From assembly GCA_035292585.1 (NCBI GenBank), contig DATDPU010000128.1, forward strand, positions 24,164 through 88,163: a DNA stretch of 64,000 nt, read 5' to 3'. The first letter of the stretch is position 1. Each line of letters begins with the position of its first letter. The position numbers were made by a program, and so were the translations under genes. The DNA comes from DASSFZ01 sp035292585 (GTDB lineage: Bacteria; Chloroflexota; Anaerolineae; Fen-1058). Shown piece by piece: positions 32,080 to 42,529 of the stretch. The notes under the pieces were generated by a model. That model saw only the letters and a list, made by a program, of their open reading frames with translations, ran no database searches and had not been told where the DNA came from.

Positions 32080-32851
32080 TCTCCAATCGCTCAGCGGAAT
32101 CTCGGTGACGCCTGATGGACGTGATGACCAATCGACCGGCGCGCCAGTCCGCTTGAAGCGTTTATCGATCGTGATGTGCGTCTACAACGAACAGGCCAGC
32201 GTGTTGCCGGTGCTGGAGCGAGTGCGGCAGGTGCAGCCGATCGACGCGTGGGAGAAAGAGATCATCGTCGTCGACAACTGCTCGACCGACGGCACGCGCG
32301 AACTGCTGCGCGCGCTCGACGCGCCGGACGTGCGGGTGATCTTCCACGAACGCAACCGGGGCAAGGGCGCTTCGATACGGACGGGCTTCCGCGAGGCGCG
32401 CGGCGACTACGCCGTCATCCAGGACGCCGACTTCGAGTACGATCCGGCCGATCTGACGCACTTCATGGCGCAGGCGGCGGAGACGGGCGCGGAGGCGGTG
32501 TTCGGTTCGCGGACGCTGGGCGGCCGCGCGATCTACAAGTATCGCCAGAACTACTGGGGCGTGCGCGGCCTGACCTGGCTCACGAATGTGTTGTACGGCG
32601 CGCGGTTGAGCGATGTGGCGGTCGGCACCAAGATGGTCAAGCGCGACGTGTTCCATGCGCTCGACCTGCGCGGCGACGGCTTCGATTTGGATTTCGAACT
32701 GCCGTGCAAGCTGCTCAAGCACGGTTATCGGATTGTGGAGCTTCCGATCTCGTACACGCCGCGCACGGTGGCCGAGGGTAAAAAGATTCGGGCGGTGCGC
32801 GATGGCTTGCGGGCGTTGCGCGTGATTCTGCGAGAGCGATTCTCGCGGTAA
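32057..32851 (+). CDS. Family 2 glycosyltransferase, DPM1/DPMS-like
   Basis: Inverting glycosyltransferase of 264 residues. The GT-A fold is clear from SIVMCVYNEQASVLPVLERV, IIVVDNCSTDGT, NRGKGASIRTGF and IQDADFEYDP (D-x-D). The sequence resembles polyprenyl-phosphate mannose or glucose synthases and lacks C-terminal membrane helices. It would load a sugar on a polyprenyl phosphate for the ArnT/PMT-like transferases further on. It overlaps the rfbH end by 23 bases. The first 35 residues are poorly conserved in appearance; the ATG near the rfbH stop is kept. Confidence 0.88.
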   Translation: MTSSPISDLQSLSGISVTPDGRDDQSTGAPVRLKRLSIVMCVYNEQASVLPVLERVRQVQPIDAWEKEIIVVDNCSTDGTRELLRALDAPDVRVIFHERNRGKGASIRTGFREARGDYAVIQDADFEYDPADLTHFMAQAAETGAEAVFGSRTLGGRAIYKYRQNYWGVRGLTWLTNVLYGARLSDVAVGTKMVKRDVFHALDLRGDGFDLDFELPCKLLKHGYRIVELPISYTPRTVAEGKKIRAVRDGLRALRVILRERFSR

Positions 32852-32910
32852 GAACCCCCTCCCGGCCCTCCCCCGTGAAACGGGGGAGGGCCGGGGTCGG
32901 GGCCGGGAGC
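32850..32910. repeat. Family H palindromic repeat
   Basis: CCCTCCCGGCCCTCCCCCGT facing ACGGGGGAGGGCCGGGG with GAAA between; a strong dyad between the glycosyltransferase and kinase genes. Confidence 0.8.
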
Positions 32911-32918
32911 ATGAACTT

Positions 32919-33890
32919 ATGAACATCGTCGTCACCGGCTCGATTGCTTACGACTACATCATGTCGTTTCCGGGTTACTTCAAAGAGCACGTGTTGGCCG
33001 ACAAAGTCGCCGAGTCGATCAATTTGAGCTTCCTGGTCGATCGGATGGTGCGGCGGCGCGGCGGCGTGGGCAGCAACATCGCCTACACCCTGGCGCTGCT
33101 CGGCGAGCGGCCGCTGCTCATGGGCGCCGCCGGCCAGGACTTTGATGAATATCGCACCTGGCTGGAGTCGCATGGCGTCGACACGTCGGCGGTGCGACAG
33201 TACGCCGACCTGTTCACCGCGTCTTTCTTCTGCAACATCGACCTGGCGCAGAACCAGATCGCCAGCTTTTACAGCGGCGCGATGAGCCGGGCGCGCGAGC
33301 TCTCGTTTTACGATCTGGGCGGCGGGCCGATCGACCTGGCCATTGTCTCGCCGACCGACCCGGAAGCGATGCAACGTTGCGTGCGCGAGTGCAAGGAGAT
33401 CGGCATTCCCTATCTGTATGACGTGAGCTGGCAAATCGTGCGCCTGAGCGACGACGATCTGCGCGAAGGCATCACCGGCAGTTACGTGCTGATCGTGAAC
33501 GAGTACGAGTTTGCGATGATCCGCAACCGCACGCGCTGGGACGAAGGCGATATCCTGGAGCGGGCCGAGACGCTGATCGTGACGCGCGGCGAGCACGGCT
33601 CGACGATCTATCGCCGCGACGGCGTCATCCATGTTTCGGCGGTCGCGCCCGAACGCGCGATCGATCCGATCGGCGTGGGCGATGGCTATCGGGCCGGCCT
33701 GCTCAAGGGATTGGCGGTGGGCCTGGGTTGGGAATCGGCCGGCCGCATCGCCAGCCTGGCCGCCACGTACGTGCTGGAGAGCGATGGGCCGCAGGGGCAC
33801 TCCTATACGCTGCCCGAGTTCGTCGAGCGCTTTCGCAAGCACTTTGACGACGCCGTCGCGATCGAGCGGTTGAGGGAGCGGGTGGCGTGA
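32919..33890 (+). CDS. PfkB-family sugar/nucleoside kinase, possibly adenosine kinase
   Basis: Ribokinase-fold kinase of 323 residues. Substrate end: GGVGSNIAYTLALLG; the catalytic/anion-hole motif near the C-terminus reads DPIGVGDGYRAGLLKG (usual D-x-x-G-A-G-D), with the catalytic Asp. The second gene downstream is ahcY, whose product adenosine is a natural substrate for this family, so adenosine kinase is a good guess. A sugar kinase for the surrounding nucleotide-sugar genes is the alternative. Confidence 0.82.
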   Translation: MNIVVTGSIAYDYIMSFPGYFKEHVLADKVAESINLSFLVDRMVRRRGGVGSNIAYTLALLGERPLLMGAAGQDFDEYRTWLESHGVDTSAVRQYADLFTASFFCNIDLAQNQIASFYSGAMSRARELSFYDLGGGPIDLAIVSPTDPEAMQRCVRECKEIGIPYLYDVSWQIVRLSDDDLREGITGSYVLIVNEYEFAMIRNRTRWDEGDILERAETLIVTRGEHGSTIYRRDGVIHVSAVAPERAIDPIGVGDGYRAGLLKGLAVGLGWESAGRIASLAATYVLESDGPQGHSYTLPEFVERFRKHFDDAVAIERLRERVA

Positions 33891-33949
33891 GGCGTGAAAC
33901 GTGATGTGTCAGATTACTTTCACGCTTCACGTTTTACGGGTGTTCGAGC

Positions 33950-34654
33950 GTGCGCGTTCATCCACTCAATAATCTTGAAACCGTACACGCCTTTCTCGAA
34001 ACCGATCGTCTGTGGGCGGCTTACGCCCTGGCCGATCTCGATGCCGACCTGCGCCCTTTAGCCGAAGGGTACGGCGCGCAAGACGAGCGCGGGCTGCGCG
34101 CGCTGGCGTTGTTGTTCAACGCTCTTCACGCTGGGCGAGGCGCAAGGTGTGACGCTCCTCTTGGCTGAGGCTGTGCGCGTGTCGCGCGTTTACCTGAACG
34201 TGCGCGCAGAGCACCTGCCGGCGATTCGGGCGCACTACCGGGCGGCGCATCTCGAACCGATGTGGCGGATGACGCTCAGGCCGGGCGAGTTTTGCAATAC
34301 GCCCGGCGCTGTAACGCACTTGACGCCTTCACACCGGGCCAGGTTTTCGCCGGCGCGTTTTTCGGCGTCGAGGAACAGGGTCGGTTGGTCGCGGCGGCGG
34401 GGACGCACGTGTTGAGCGAGACGTATAACGCGGCGGCCATCGGCAATGTGTTTACGCACCCCGACTATCGCGGCCGAGGCTACGCCCAAATCACGACGAG
34501 CGCCGTATGCGCCGAGCTGGCGCGGCGCGGCATTCGCACAATCGTGCTGAACGTGGCGCAATCGAACGCGGCGGCGATCCACGTGTACGCGCAGCTGGGC
34601 TTCAAGAAGTACGCGCCGTTTATCGAAGGCGTCGCGGTGCGGAAGGCAAGTTAG
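33950..34654 (+). pseudogene. Frameshifted GNAT acetyltransferase gene
   Basis: Three pieces in two frames make up one GNAT-like protein: 33950 to about 34118 (MRVHPLNNLETVHAFLETDR...), then TLFTLGEAQGVTLLLAEAV...MWRMTL in the next frame to about 34295, and finally the acetyl-CoA binding part in the first frame (GNVFTHPDYRGRGYAQITTSAVC, then NVAQSNAAAIHVYAQLGFKKY). A segment also seems short before the last piece. The acetyl-CoA loop is intact. Either the gene is dead or the sequence has two indel errors. Confidence 0.65.
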
Positions 34655-34738
34655 GGATTTGAAATTAGAGATTGGAGGTTAGTGATTGGAAGTGAGCAGC
34701 CCCAATCTCTAATCTCCAACTTCCAACTTCCAACTTAA
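34655..34738. repeat. Family C repeat
   Basis: GAAATTAGAGATTGGAGGTTAGTGATTGGAAG facing CCAATCTCTAATCTCCAACTTCC; an A/T-rich imperfect dyad in the spacer before ahcY. A piece of the same family lies inside a GT4 gene (45790-45830). Confidence 0.8.
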
Positions 34739-34750
34739 ACAGGAGTCGAA

Positions 34751-36016
<1,266 letters not shown>

Positions 36017-36023
36017 GTCGGCC

Positions 36024-36088
36024 AGACCTGGCAGGTCGGGTGCAGCACACTTGAAAGATAATGTAGCCGGTTGAGACCTGCCAGGTCT
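36024..36088. repeat. Family I inverted repeat downstream of ahcY
   Basis: AGACCTGGCAGGTC and its exact complement GACCTGCCAGGTCT bracket 37 bases. It may act as a terminator, but it has no T-run. Confidence 0.7.
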
Positions 36089-36146
36089 TATCGTTTAATT
36101 GGGGCCTCGCGCGAGTGAGGCTCTATGTGTCTTTTGTGGCCGGTGT

Positions 36147-36175
36147 TTGCCGGGCTGCTGGAAGTTAGGTATAAT
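36147..36175 (+). promoter_or_regulatory. Sigma70-like promoter of rmd-gmd
   Basis: TTGCCG (36147-36152), 17 bases, consensus TATAAT (36170-36175). Start near 36182, then GAGGGT before the TTG at 36215. Confidence 0.65.
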
Positions 36176-36214
36176 GATTATTGAGAAATTCATCACGTTT
36201 AGCCGAGGGTAGAC

Positions 36215-37171
36215 TTGCGGGCGCTAATCACCGGTGTGGCCGGGTTCGTAGGCGGGCATCTGGTTGAGCACCTGGCTGCGACCACCGATTGGGAAGTCTG
36301 GGGGAATGTCCGCGATCCGGGCGATATGCAGTTTGTGGTGCCCGGCGTGCGTGCAGTGGTGGCGGATTTACGTGACCCGCGTTCGGCCTTAGACCTCATC
36401 GACCAGTCCCAGCCCGATTTCGTCTTTCACCTTGCAGCGCAAGCCTTTGTCCCACAATCATGGGTCGATCCGTGGGATACGTATGAAACCAATCTGCGCG
36501 CGCAGCTGAACCTGTTTGAAGCTTTGCTCAGGCGCAATCGGATGGCGCGGGTGCTGGTGATCGGTTCAAACGAAGAGTACGGTTTGGTCCAGCCCGATCA
36601 GCTGCCCTTGCGCGAGGATAGTCCGCTGCGCCCGGACAGCCCGTATGGCGTGAGCAAGATCGCCCAGGATTTCATCGGCCTGCAATACGCGCTCAGCCGC
36701 CGGCTGCCGGTGGTGCGTGTGCGGCCGTTCAACCACATCGGCCCACGCCAAAGCGAAAAGTTCGCCGCGGCAGCCTTCGCGAAGCAGATCGCGCTGATCG
36801 AAGCGGGGCAAGCGCCGCCGGTGGTCAAGGTGGGCAACCTCAGCGCGCAACGCGATTTCAGCGACGTGCGCGATATCGTGCGCGCGTATCGCCTGGCAGT
36901 AGAGCAGGCGGAAGTGAGCGAAGTCTACAACATTGGGTCGGGCGCGCCGCGCAGCGTCCAACAACTGCTGGACGTTCTGCTGAGCTTCAGCACAAAGTCG
37001 ATCCGGGTTGAAGTCGATCCGGAGCGGATGCGACCATCCGATACGCCGATCTCCTATTGCGACGCCGGCAAGTTCAGCGCGCGCACCGGCTGGCGGCCGC
37101 TCATCCCCTTCGAGCAGACGCTGCGCGACGTGCTGGACGATTGGCGCATGAGGATAAAAGAGGGCACATGA
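36215..37171 (+). CDS. rmd: GDP-4-dehydro-6-deoxy-D-mannose reductase
   Basis: Extended SDR of 318 residues making GDP-D-rhamnose with the downstream Gmd. NAD motif ITGVAGFVGGHL, HLAAQAFVPQSWVDPWDTYETN, GSNEEYG and the catalytic SPYGVSKIAQD (Y, K) are typical of Rmd; RPFNHIGPRQSEKF and RDFSDVRDIVRAY follow. Start is TTG at 36215, the only start that gives a full Rossmann motif and has a Shine-Dalgarno. It ends on an ATGA overlap with gmd. Confidence 0.88.
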   Translation: MRALITGVAGFVGGHLVEHLAATTDWEVWGNVRDPGDMQFVVPGVRAVVADLRDPRSALDLIDQSQPDFVFHLAAQAFVPQSWVDPWDTYETNLRAQLNLFEALLRRNRMARVLVIGSNEEYGLVQPDQLPLREDSPLRPDSPYGVSKIAQDFIGLQYALSRRLPVVRVRPFNHIGPRQSEKFAAAAFAKQIALIEAGQAPPVVKVGNLSAQRDFSDVRDIVRAYRLAVEQAEVSEVYNIGSGAPRSVQQLLDVLLSFSTKSIRVEVDPERMRPSDTPISYCDAGKFSARTGWRPLIPFEQTLRDVLDDWRMRIKEGT

Positions 37172-38178
37172 CTAAACGCGTCGCCTTGGTCACCGGTCTC
37201 ACCGGCCAGGATGGGTCATACCTGGCCGAGTTCCTCTTGGAAAAAGGTTACGATGTGGTCGGCATGGTGCGCCGCACCAGCATCATCAATCTCGATCGCG
37301 TCGAGCACATTCAAGACCGCATCACGCTGGTGCAAGGTGATTTGCTCGACGAAGCATCGCTGATCGGTATCCTGCGCGAGTTCAAGCCCAACGAAGTGTA
37401 CAACCTGGCTGCGATGTCGTTCGTGCCGACTTCCTGGCAGCAGCCGGTGCTCACCGGCGAGGCGACGGCGCTCGGCGTCACGCGCCTGCTCGATGCGATC
37501 CGTGTGGTCGATCCGGCTATTCGCTTTTATCAGGCTTCGAGCAGCGAAATGTTCGGCAAGGTGCAGGAAGTGCCGCAGACGGAGCGGACGCCGTTTTATC
37601 CGCGCAGCCCGTATGGCGTGGCGAAGGTGTACGGCCACTGGATCACCGTCAACTATCGCGAGTCGTATGGCTTGCACGCCACGTCGGGCATCCTGTTCAA
37701 CCACGGCTCGCCGCGACGCGGGCTGGAGTTCGTCGAGCGGAAGATTTCGCACGGCGTGGCGCTGATCAAATTGGGCCGGCTAGACCAACTGCACCTGGGC
37801 AACCTGGACTCGCAGCGCGATTTGGGCTTTGCCGGCGATTACGTGCGCGCGATGTGGCTGATGGTGCAGCAGGATAAGCCCGACGACTACGTGATCGCCA
37901 CCGGCGAGACGCACTCGATCCGCGAGATGTGCGAGGTCGCATTCAAAGTGGTCGGGTTGAGCTATGAGGACCACGTCGTCAGCGATCCACGCTTCTATCG
38001 CCCGGCCGAAGTCGATCTGCTGGTCGGCGATCCGAGCAAGGCGGGTCAGGCGTTGGGGTGGGAGCCGGTGGTCGGGTTCACAGACCTGATGGCGATGATG
38101 GTCGAGGCTGATCTGAAAGCGATGACCGACGGGAAGCACTTCCCGGACCTGACGGAGATTACGCGGCTGAAGCGCTGA
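37168..38178 (+). CDS. gmd: GDP-mannose 4,6-dehydratase
   Basis: SDR enzyme, 336 residues, converting GDP-mannose to GDP-4-dehydro-6-deoxymannose. Motifs: VTGLTGQDGSYLAEFLLEKG, GMVRRTS, YNLAAMSFVPTSWQQP, SSSEMFGKVQEVPQ and SPYGVAKVYGHW (Y, K); NHGSPRRGLEFV and LGNLDSQRDLGFAGDYVRAM are near-diagnostic of Gmd. Translationally coupled to rmd by ATGA. The longer reading from 37057 lies inside rmd and is rejected. Confidence 0.95.
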   Translation: MTKRVALVTGLTGQDGSYLAEFLLEKGYDVVGMVRRTSIINLDRVEHIQDRITLVQGDLLDEASLIGILREFKPNEVYNLAAMSFVPTSWQQPVLTGEATALGVTRLLDAIRVVDPAIRFYQASSSEMFGKVQEVPQTERTPFYPRSPYGVAKVYGHWITVNYRESYGLHATSGILFNHGSPRRGLEFVERKISHGVALIKLGRLDQLHLGNLDSQRDLGFAGDYVRAMWLMVQQDKPDDYVIATGETHSIREMCEVAFKVVGLSYEDHVVSDPRFYRPAEVDLLVGDPSKAGQALGWEPVVGFTDLMAMMVEADLKAMTDGKHFPDLTEITRLKR

Positions 38179-38211
38179 CCGCAGTCAGCCGTCATTGGGA
38201 GGCGATAATCG

Positions 38212-39633
38212 TTGGAGACGCAGATTAAGTTCGGCACGGATGGCTGGCGGGGGCGGATGGCCGACGATTACACGTTCGACAACGTGCGCCGCTGCGCGCA
38301 GGGTTTTGCGTACTACTTGAACGATCGCGGGTTGGCTTCAAAAGGCGTCGTGGTCGGGTACGACAAGCGTTTTCAGAGCGAGCACTTCGCGGCCGCGTGC
38401 GCCGAGGTGCTGGCCGGTAATGGCATTCGGGTCTGGCTGACCCATGACGCCACGCCGACGCCGGTGATCTCGTATAGCGTGGTGGCGCACCGGGCGGGCG
38501 GCGCGATCAACATCACCGCGTCGCACAACCCGCCGGTTGACAACGGCTTCAAGGTGCGCGATCCGAACGGCGGCGCGATCGACCCGGATGGGCTAATGGA
38601 GATCGAGGCGCGCATCCCGCCGATGGGCGACGTGCGTTCGCTGTCGTTGGAAGCGGCCAAAGCGCAGGGGTTGGTGGAAGTCTTCGATGCCGCGCCGGCC
38701 TACCTGACGCATCTCCAAGACTTGATCGACGTGCAGCCGATCAGCGACGCCGGGTTGACCATCCTGGTCGAACCGATGTGGGGCAATGGCGCGGGCTGGT
38801 TCACACGCCTATTGAGCGGCGGCCAGACGCGCGTGCTGGAAATTCACAACGAGCGCAACCCGATCTTCCCCGACATGGCCCGGCCCGAACCGATCCGGCC
38901 GAACATCGATGTGGGGCTGCGCAAGACGGTCGAGCTGGGCGCCGACGTATGCTGCATTACCGATGGCGACGCCGACCGGATGGGCATCGGGGATGAGAAC
39001 GGCCAGTTCCTCAATCAGCTACAGGTGTACGCGCTGCTGGCGCTGTATTATCTCGAAGTGCGAAAGGAAAAGGGGCCGATCGTCAAGACGTTGAGCACAA
39101 CGTCGATGCTGGACAAGCTGGGGAAGCTGTACGGCGTGCCGGTGTACGAGACCGGCGTCGGGTTCAAGTACATCGCGCCTAAATTCATGGAAGTGGATGC
39201 GATCCTGGGCGGCGAAGAATCGGGCGGGTATGCCTTTCGCGGGAATGTGCCGGAGCGCGATGGCATCCTGGGCAATCTCTACTTCCTCGACTTCATGGTC
39301 AAGACCGGCAAGAAACCCAGCCAGTTGCTCCAGTTCTTGTTCGACAAAGTCGGCCCGCACTACTACGACCGCATCGATGTACGCACGACACCGGAGAAGC
39401 GCGACGAGGTCAAAGATCGCGCGCTCAACACCCATCCACCCACGCTTGCCGGACTCAAGGTGATCGGCCTGAATGCGCTGGATGGTTTCAAGTTCATGAT
39501 GGAGGACGGCGGCTGGTTGTTGATCCGCTTATCGGGCACCGAGCCGCTCGTCCGCGTCTACACGGAGACGACGCACCCGGACAAAGTGCAGGCGATTCTC
39601 GCTGAAGGGTTGCGGATCGCGGGATTGAGGTGA
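38212..39633 (+). CDS. Phosphoglucomutase/phosphomannomutase family protein
   Basis: Alpha-D-phosphohexomutase, 473 residues. N-terminal FGTDGWRG, catalytic serine loop TASHNPP (phosphoserine), metal loop DGDADR, sugar-binding GEESGGY and phosphate-binding RLSGTEPLVRVY are all present. It would supply mannose-1-phosphate or glucose-1-phosphate for the gmd and rfbF pathways beside it. Start is TTG at 38212 behind GGGAGG. Overlaps the tatD region by GTGA/TGAGG. Confidence 0.93.
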   Translation: METQIKFGTDGWRGRMADDYTFDNVRRCAQGFAYYLNDRGLASKGVVVGYDKRFQSEHFAAACAEVLAGNGIRVWLTHDATPTPVISYSVVAHRAGGAINITASHNPPVDNGFKVRDPNGGAIDPDGLMEIEARIPPMGDVRSLSLEAAKAQGLVEVFDAAPAYLTHLQDLIDVQPISDAGLTILVEPMWGNGAGWFTRLLSGGQTRVLEIHNERNPIFPDMARPEPIRPNIDVGLRKTVELGADVCCITDGDADRMGIGDENGQFLNQLQVYALLALYYLEVRKEKGPIVKTLSTTSMLDKLGKLYGVPVYETGVGFKYIAPKFMEVDAILGGEESGGYAFRGNVPERDGILGNLYFLDFMVKTGKKPSQLLQFLFDKVGPHYYDRIDVRTTPEKRDEVKDRALNTHPPTLAGLKVIGLNALDGFKFMMEDGGWLLIRLSGTEPLVRVYTETTHPDKVQAILAEGLRIAGLR

Positions 39634-39639
39634 GGCGAC

Positions 39640-39718
39640 GAATGACCGAGGACGAAAGACGAATGGCTGCCAAGGCGCAACTTTCGTCGTCGGTCGTTCG
39701 TCCTTCGTCTTTGGTCGA
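39640..39718. repeat. Family B repeat inside the tatD 5' end
   Basis: GACCGAGGACGAAAGACGAA facing TCGTTCGTCCTTCGTCTTTGGTC. It forms the first 25 or so codons of tatD, in frame with the conserved fold. Confidence 0.75.
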
Positions 39719-40490
39719 TACCCACTGCCACCTCGATTGGCCTGCCTTCGACGCCGACCGCGCCGAAGTGATTCAACGCGCGATCGAGGCGAGCGTGACC
39801 CGGATGGTGACGATCGGCGTGGACGTGGCGAGCAGCCGCCGCGCGATCGAGCTGGCCGAGCAGTATCCGGCGGTCTACGCAGCCGTCGGCGTGCATCCAA
39901 ATAACGCCGCCGCATTTAACAACGATACATTGAGCGCGATCCGCGAACTGGCGCAGCATCCAAAGGTGGTCGCGCTGGGCGAGATCGGGCTCGACAATTA
40001 TTGGAAAAAGGTTGCGCCGGCTGTGCAGGCGCGCGCCTTTGTCACTCAACTCGAACTCGCGGCTGAGATCGGCAAGCCGGTGATCATCCATAGCCGCGAG
40101 ACGACCGCAGACATTCTCGCGCTACTTGAGCAACACGTTGCGCGTCACCCGTCACGGGTCATGCCGGGCATTCTGCACTCGTTTGCCGGAAGTATCGCGG
40201 CCGCGCAACGCGCGTTCGAGCTGGGATTCCTGATCGGGTTCAGCGGCCCCGTCACTTTCAAGAAGTCGCAGGCGCTGCGCGAGCTGGCGCGGAGTGCGCC
40301 GCTGGATCGGTTCGTGCTCGAGACCGATGCGCCGTTTCTCACGCCCGAACCGCGCCGGGGCCGGCGCAACGAGCCGGCCAACGTTCGCACGATCGCTGAG
40401 TACCTGGCGCACGAGCGACCCATATCGGTTGAAGAGATTGCCCGGCGCACGACCGCTAACGCCGCGCGATTGTTCGGGTGGATGAATTGA
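39642..40490 (+). CDS. tatD: TatD-family metal-dependent hydrolase
   Basis: TIM-barrel nuclease-like protein, about 282 residues. Metal ligands: DTHCHLD, GEIGLD, HSRE, LHSFAG and ETDAPFL. Bacterial TatD shows 3'-5' DNase activity, and the family includes D-tyrosyl-tRNA deacylase-like members. The first 20 or so residues (MTEDERRMAAKAQLSSSVVR) precede the usual start of the fold and are encoded by a family B repeat. The ATG at 39642 has TGAGG upstream; ATG 39663 is an alternative. Confidence 0.92.
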   Translation: MTEDERRMAAKAQLSSSVVRPSSLVDTHCHLDWPAFDADRAEVIQRAIEASVTRMVTIGVDVASSRRAIELAEQYPAVYAAVGVHPNNAAAFNNDTLSAIRELAQHPKVVALGEIGLDNYWKKVAPAVQARAFVTQLELAAEIGKPVIIHSRETTADILALLEQHVARHPSRVMPGILHSFAGSIAAAQRAFELGFLIGFSGPVTFKKSQALRELARSAPLDRFVLETDAPFLTPEPRRGRRNEPANVRTIAEYLAHERPISVEEIARRTTANAARLFGWMN

Positions 40491-40492
40491 GC

Positions 40493-41464
40493 ATGGCGTC
40501 CCATCACCTTGAAATGACCGATTCGATCCGCGAAGATCTGCAGCGCGTCGAGGAGACGCTGCGCACGCTGCCGATGATCGACGACGAGATCGTCGAAGAG
40601 GCGGTCGACCAGCTGTTGGACAGCGGCGGCAAGCGCATCCGCCCGACGCTGACGCTGTTGACCAGCCGGCTGTATCCGGCTGAGGCTGAAAAAGTCATTT
40701 CGCTGGCGGCGGCCGTCGAGATGTTGCACACGGCCTCGCTGGTGCATGACGACGTGATCGATGGTTCACTGCTGCGGCGCGGCAGCCCGACCTTGAATGC
40801 GATGTGGACGCCCGGCGCGACGATCCTGGTCGGCGATTACCTGTTCGCGCGCGCCGCCGATCTCGCCGCGCGCTCGGATGACGTGCGCGTGATGCAGATC
40901 TTCGCCCGCACGTTGATGACAATCGTGACGGGCGAGTTGGATCAGCTGTTCCAGAGCGGCAGCCGGGTGACGCGCGAGCGCTACGAGCGGCGCATTTACG
41001 CCAAGACGGCCTCGATGTTCGAACTGGCGACCGAAGCGGCGGGCGTGCTGATCCGGGCGCCCGAAGATCAAGTCAGTGTCCTGCGCGACTTCGGTCGCGA
41101 CCTGGGGATGGCCTTCCAGATCGTCGACGATGTGCTCGACTTCACCGGCAGCGCTTCCGAAGTGGGCAAGCCGGTCGGCAGCGATCTGCTGCATGGCATC
41201 GTCACGCTGCCGGCGCTGGTTTACCTGGAAGCGCATCCCGAAGATGAGCACCTCGACGCGCTCTTGCGCCAGGCTCACCCCGATCAGCAACTCATCGGCC
41301 GCATCATTGACTCAATTCGGCGCTCCGACGCCATCCCCGCCGCGCTGAACGAAGCGCGCCAGTATGCGCAGCGCAGCCAGCGCGCGTTGAGCTACCTGCC
41401 GGCCGGCAGCGCCCGGCAGGCGATGTGGGACCTCGCCGAGTACGTGATCACCCGGACGCATTAG
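40493..41464 (+). CDS. Trans-isoprenyl diphosphate synthase (polyprenyl synthetase)
   Basis: All-alpha prenyltransferase of about 323 residues making long-chain isoprenyl diphosphates for quinone or other lipids. GGKRIRP, the first Asp-rich motif in LVHDDVID and the second in QIVDDVLD are present, along with GEL(D)QLF and KTASMF. DDxxD with no bulky insertion fits an octaprenyl- or heptaprenyl-type enzyme, but the chain length cannot be read safely. The ATG at 40493 follows the tatD stop; a GTG at 40478 is possible. Confidence 0.93.
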   Translation: MASHHLEMTDSIREDLQRVEETLRTLPMIDDEIVEEAVDQLLDSGGKRIRPTLTLLTSRLYPAEAEKVISLAAAVEMLHTASLVHDDVIDGSLLRRGSPTLNAMWTPGATILVGDYLFARAADLAARSDDVRVMQIFARTLMTIVTGELDQLFQSGSRVTRERYERRIYAKTASMFELATEAAGVLIRAPEDQVSVLRDFGRDLGMAFQIVDDVLDFTGSASEVGKPVGSDLLHGIVTLPALVYLEAHPEDEHLDALLRQAHPDQQLIGRIIDSIRRSDAIPAALNEARQYAQRSQRALSYLPAGSARQAMWDLAEYVITRTH

Positions 41465-41465
41465 C

Positions 41466-41535
41466 GAGAGTAGATGGGAAGTTGGTAGATTGGTAATTGG
41501 TAGATGGGAAGTTGGTAGATTGGTAATTGGTAAAG
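41466..41535. repeat. Family D tandem repeat
   Basis: Two near-identical copies of GTAGATGGGAAGTTGGTAGATTGGTAATTG-like sequence in the spacer. Tandem, not inverted. Confidence 0.8.
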
Positions 41536-41587
41536 GGTATTTTGATTCCTTGCTTGATCGACCAGTCTACCGGCAACCAATTTACCC

Positions 41588-42529
41588 GTGACCATTCTGC
41601 CGAAGATAGACGTGATTGACCTGTCGATCGTCATTGTCAACTGGAACGTGCGCGAGCTGTTGCGCCGTTGCCTGGCTTCGATCTTCGTCGCCGACTTACC
41701 TCGGATGGAAGTGATCGTCGTAGATAATGCGTCGAGCGATGGCAGCTCCGAAATGCTGCGCGCCGAATTTCCGCAGGTCATGCTCCTCGCGAACGCGCAC
41801 AATCGGGGTTTCCCCGCCGGGAACAACCAGGCGTTCGCCGTGGCACGCGGCCGGTATGTCATGACGCTGAACCCCGACACTGAACTGATCGGCCAGGCGC
41901 TGACTGGCATGCTGGCTTACCTCGACGCGCATCCCCAGGTTGGCGCGCTCGGCCCGCAACTGCTCAACCCTGATGGATCGATCCAGTCTTCGCGCCGCCG
42001 TTTTCCCACGCTCAGCACTGCGTTATTTGAGAGTACCTGGCTGCAAGGTCTTGCTCCACACGGCGTGTTGCAGCGTTACTACATGGAGGACATCGCCCCC
42101 AATGTGATGCAGGAAGTGGATTGGTTGGTGGGTGCCTGCATCCTGGTGCGGCGTGAAGTGTTGCAAACTGTTGGCGGCTTCGACGAAGCCTTTTTCATGT
42201 ACTCGGAAGAGCTCGACTGGTGTAAGCGTATCCAGTCGGCGGGCTGGAAGATCGTTTACTTGCCCGAAGCCAAGGTGATCCACCACACCGGCCGGAGCAG
42301 TGAACAAGCCGTGGCTGCCCGGCATATTCACTTCCAAACCAGCAAGGTGCGCTACTTCCGCAAGCACCACGGTCGCTGGGCCGCCGGTGTGCTGCGTCTT
42401 CTCCTGCTGGGAATGTACGTGTGGCAGCTCGGATTGGAGTCGGCTAAGGCGCTGCTCGGCCATAAGCGCTCGATGCGCCGGCAGCGCATCGGGGTATACT
42501 GGCAGGTGCTTCGGAGCGGATTAAGGTGA
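41588..42529 (+). CDS. Family 2 glycosyltransferase, rhamnosyltransferase-like
   Basis: GT-A glycosyltransferase of 313 residues. SIVIVNWNVRELLRRCL, VIVVDNASSDGS, NRGFPAGNNQAF, LNPDTEL and DWLVGACILVRREV, GGFDEAFFMYSEELDWCKR match the WbbL rhamnosyltransferase type. A hydrophobic stretch near the C-terminus (AGVLRLLLLGMYVWQLGL) may anchor it. Start is GTG at 41588. With rmd/gmd upstream, GDP-D-rhamnose is one candidate donor, though WbbL proper uses dTDP-L-rhamnose. Confidence 0.88.
   Translation: MTILPKIDVIDLSIVIVNWNVRELLRRCLASIFVADLPRMEVIVVDNASSDGSSEMLRAEFPQVMLLANAHNRGFPAGNNQAFAVARGRYVMTLNPDTELIGQALTGMLAYLDAHPQVGALGPQLLNPDGSIQSSRRRFPTLSTALFESTWLQGLAPHGVLQRYYMEDIAPNVMQEVDWLVGACILVRREVLQTVGGFDEAFFMYSEELDWCKRIQSAGWKIVYLPEAKVIHHTGRSSEQAVAARHIHFQTSKVRYFRKHHGRWAAGVLRLLLLGMYVWQLGLESAKALLGHKRSMRRQRIGVYWQVLRSGLR

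Noticed and set aside
41466..41535. CRISPR-like array
   Set aside because: The GGTAGATTGG units are tandem with almost no unique spacers and only two copies; no cas genes are present.
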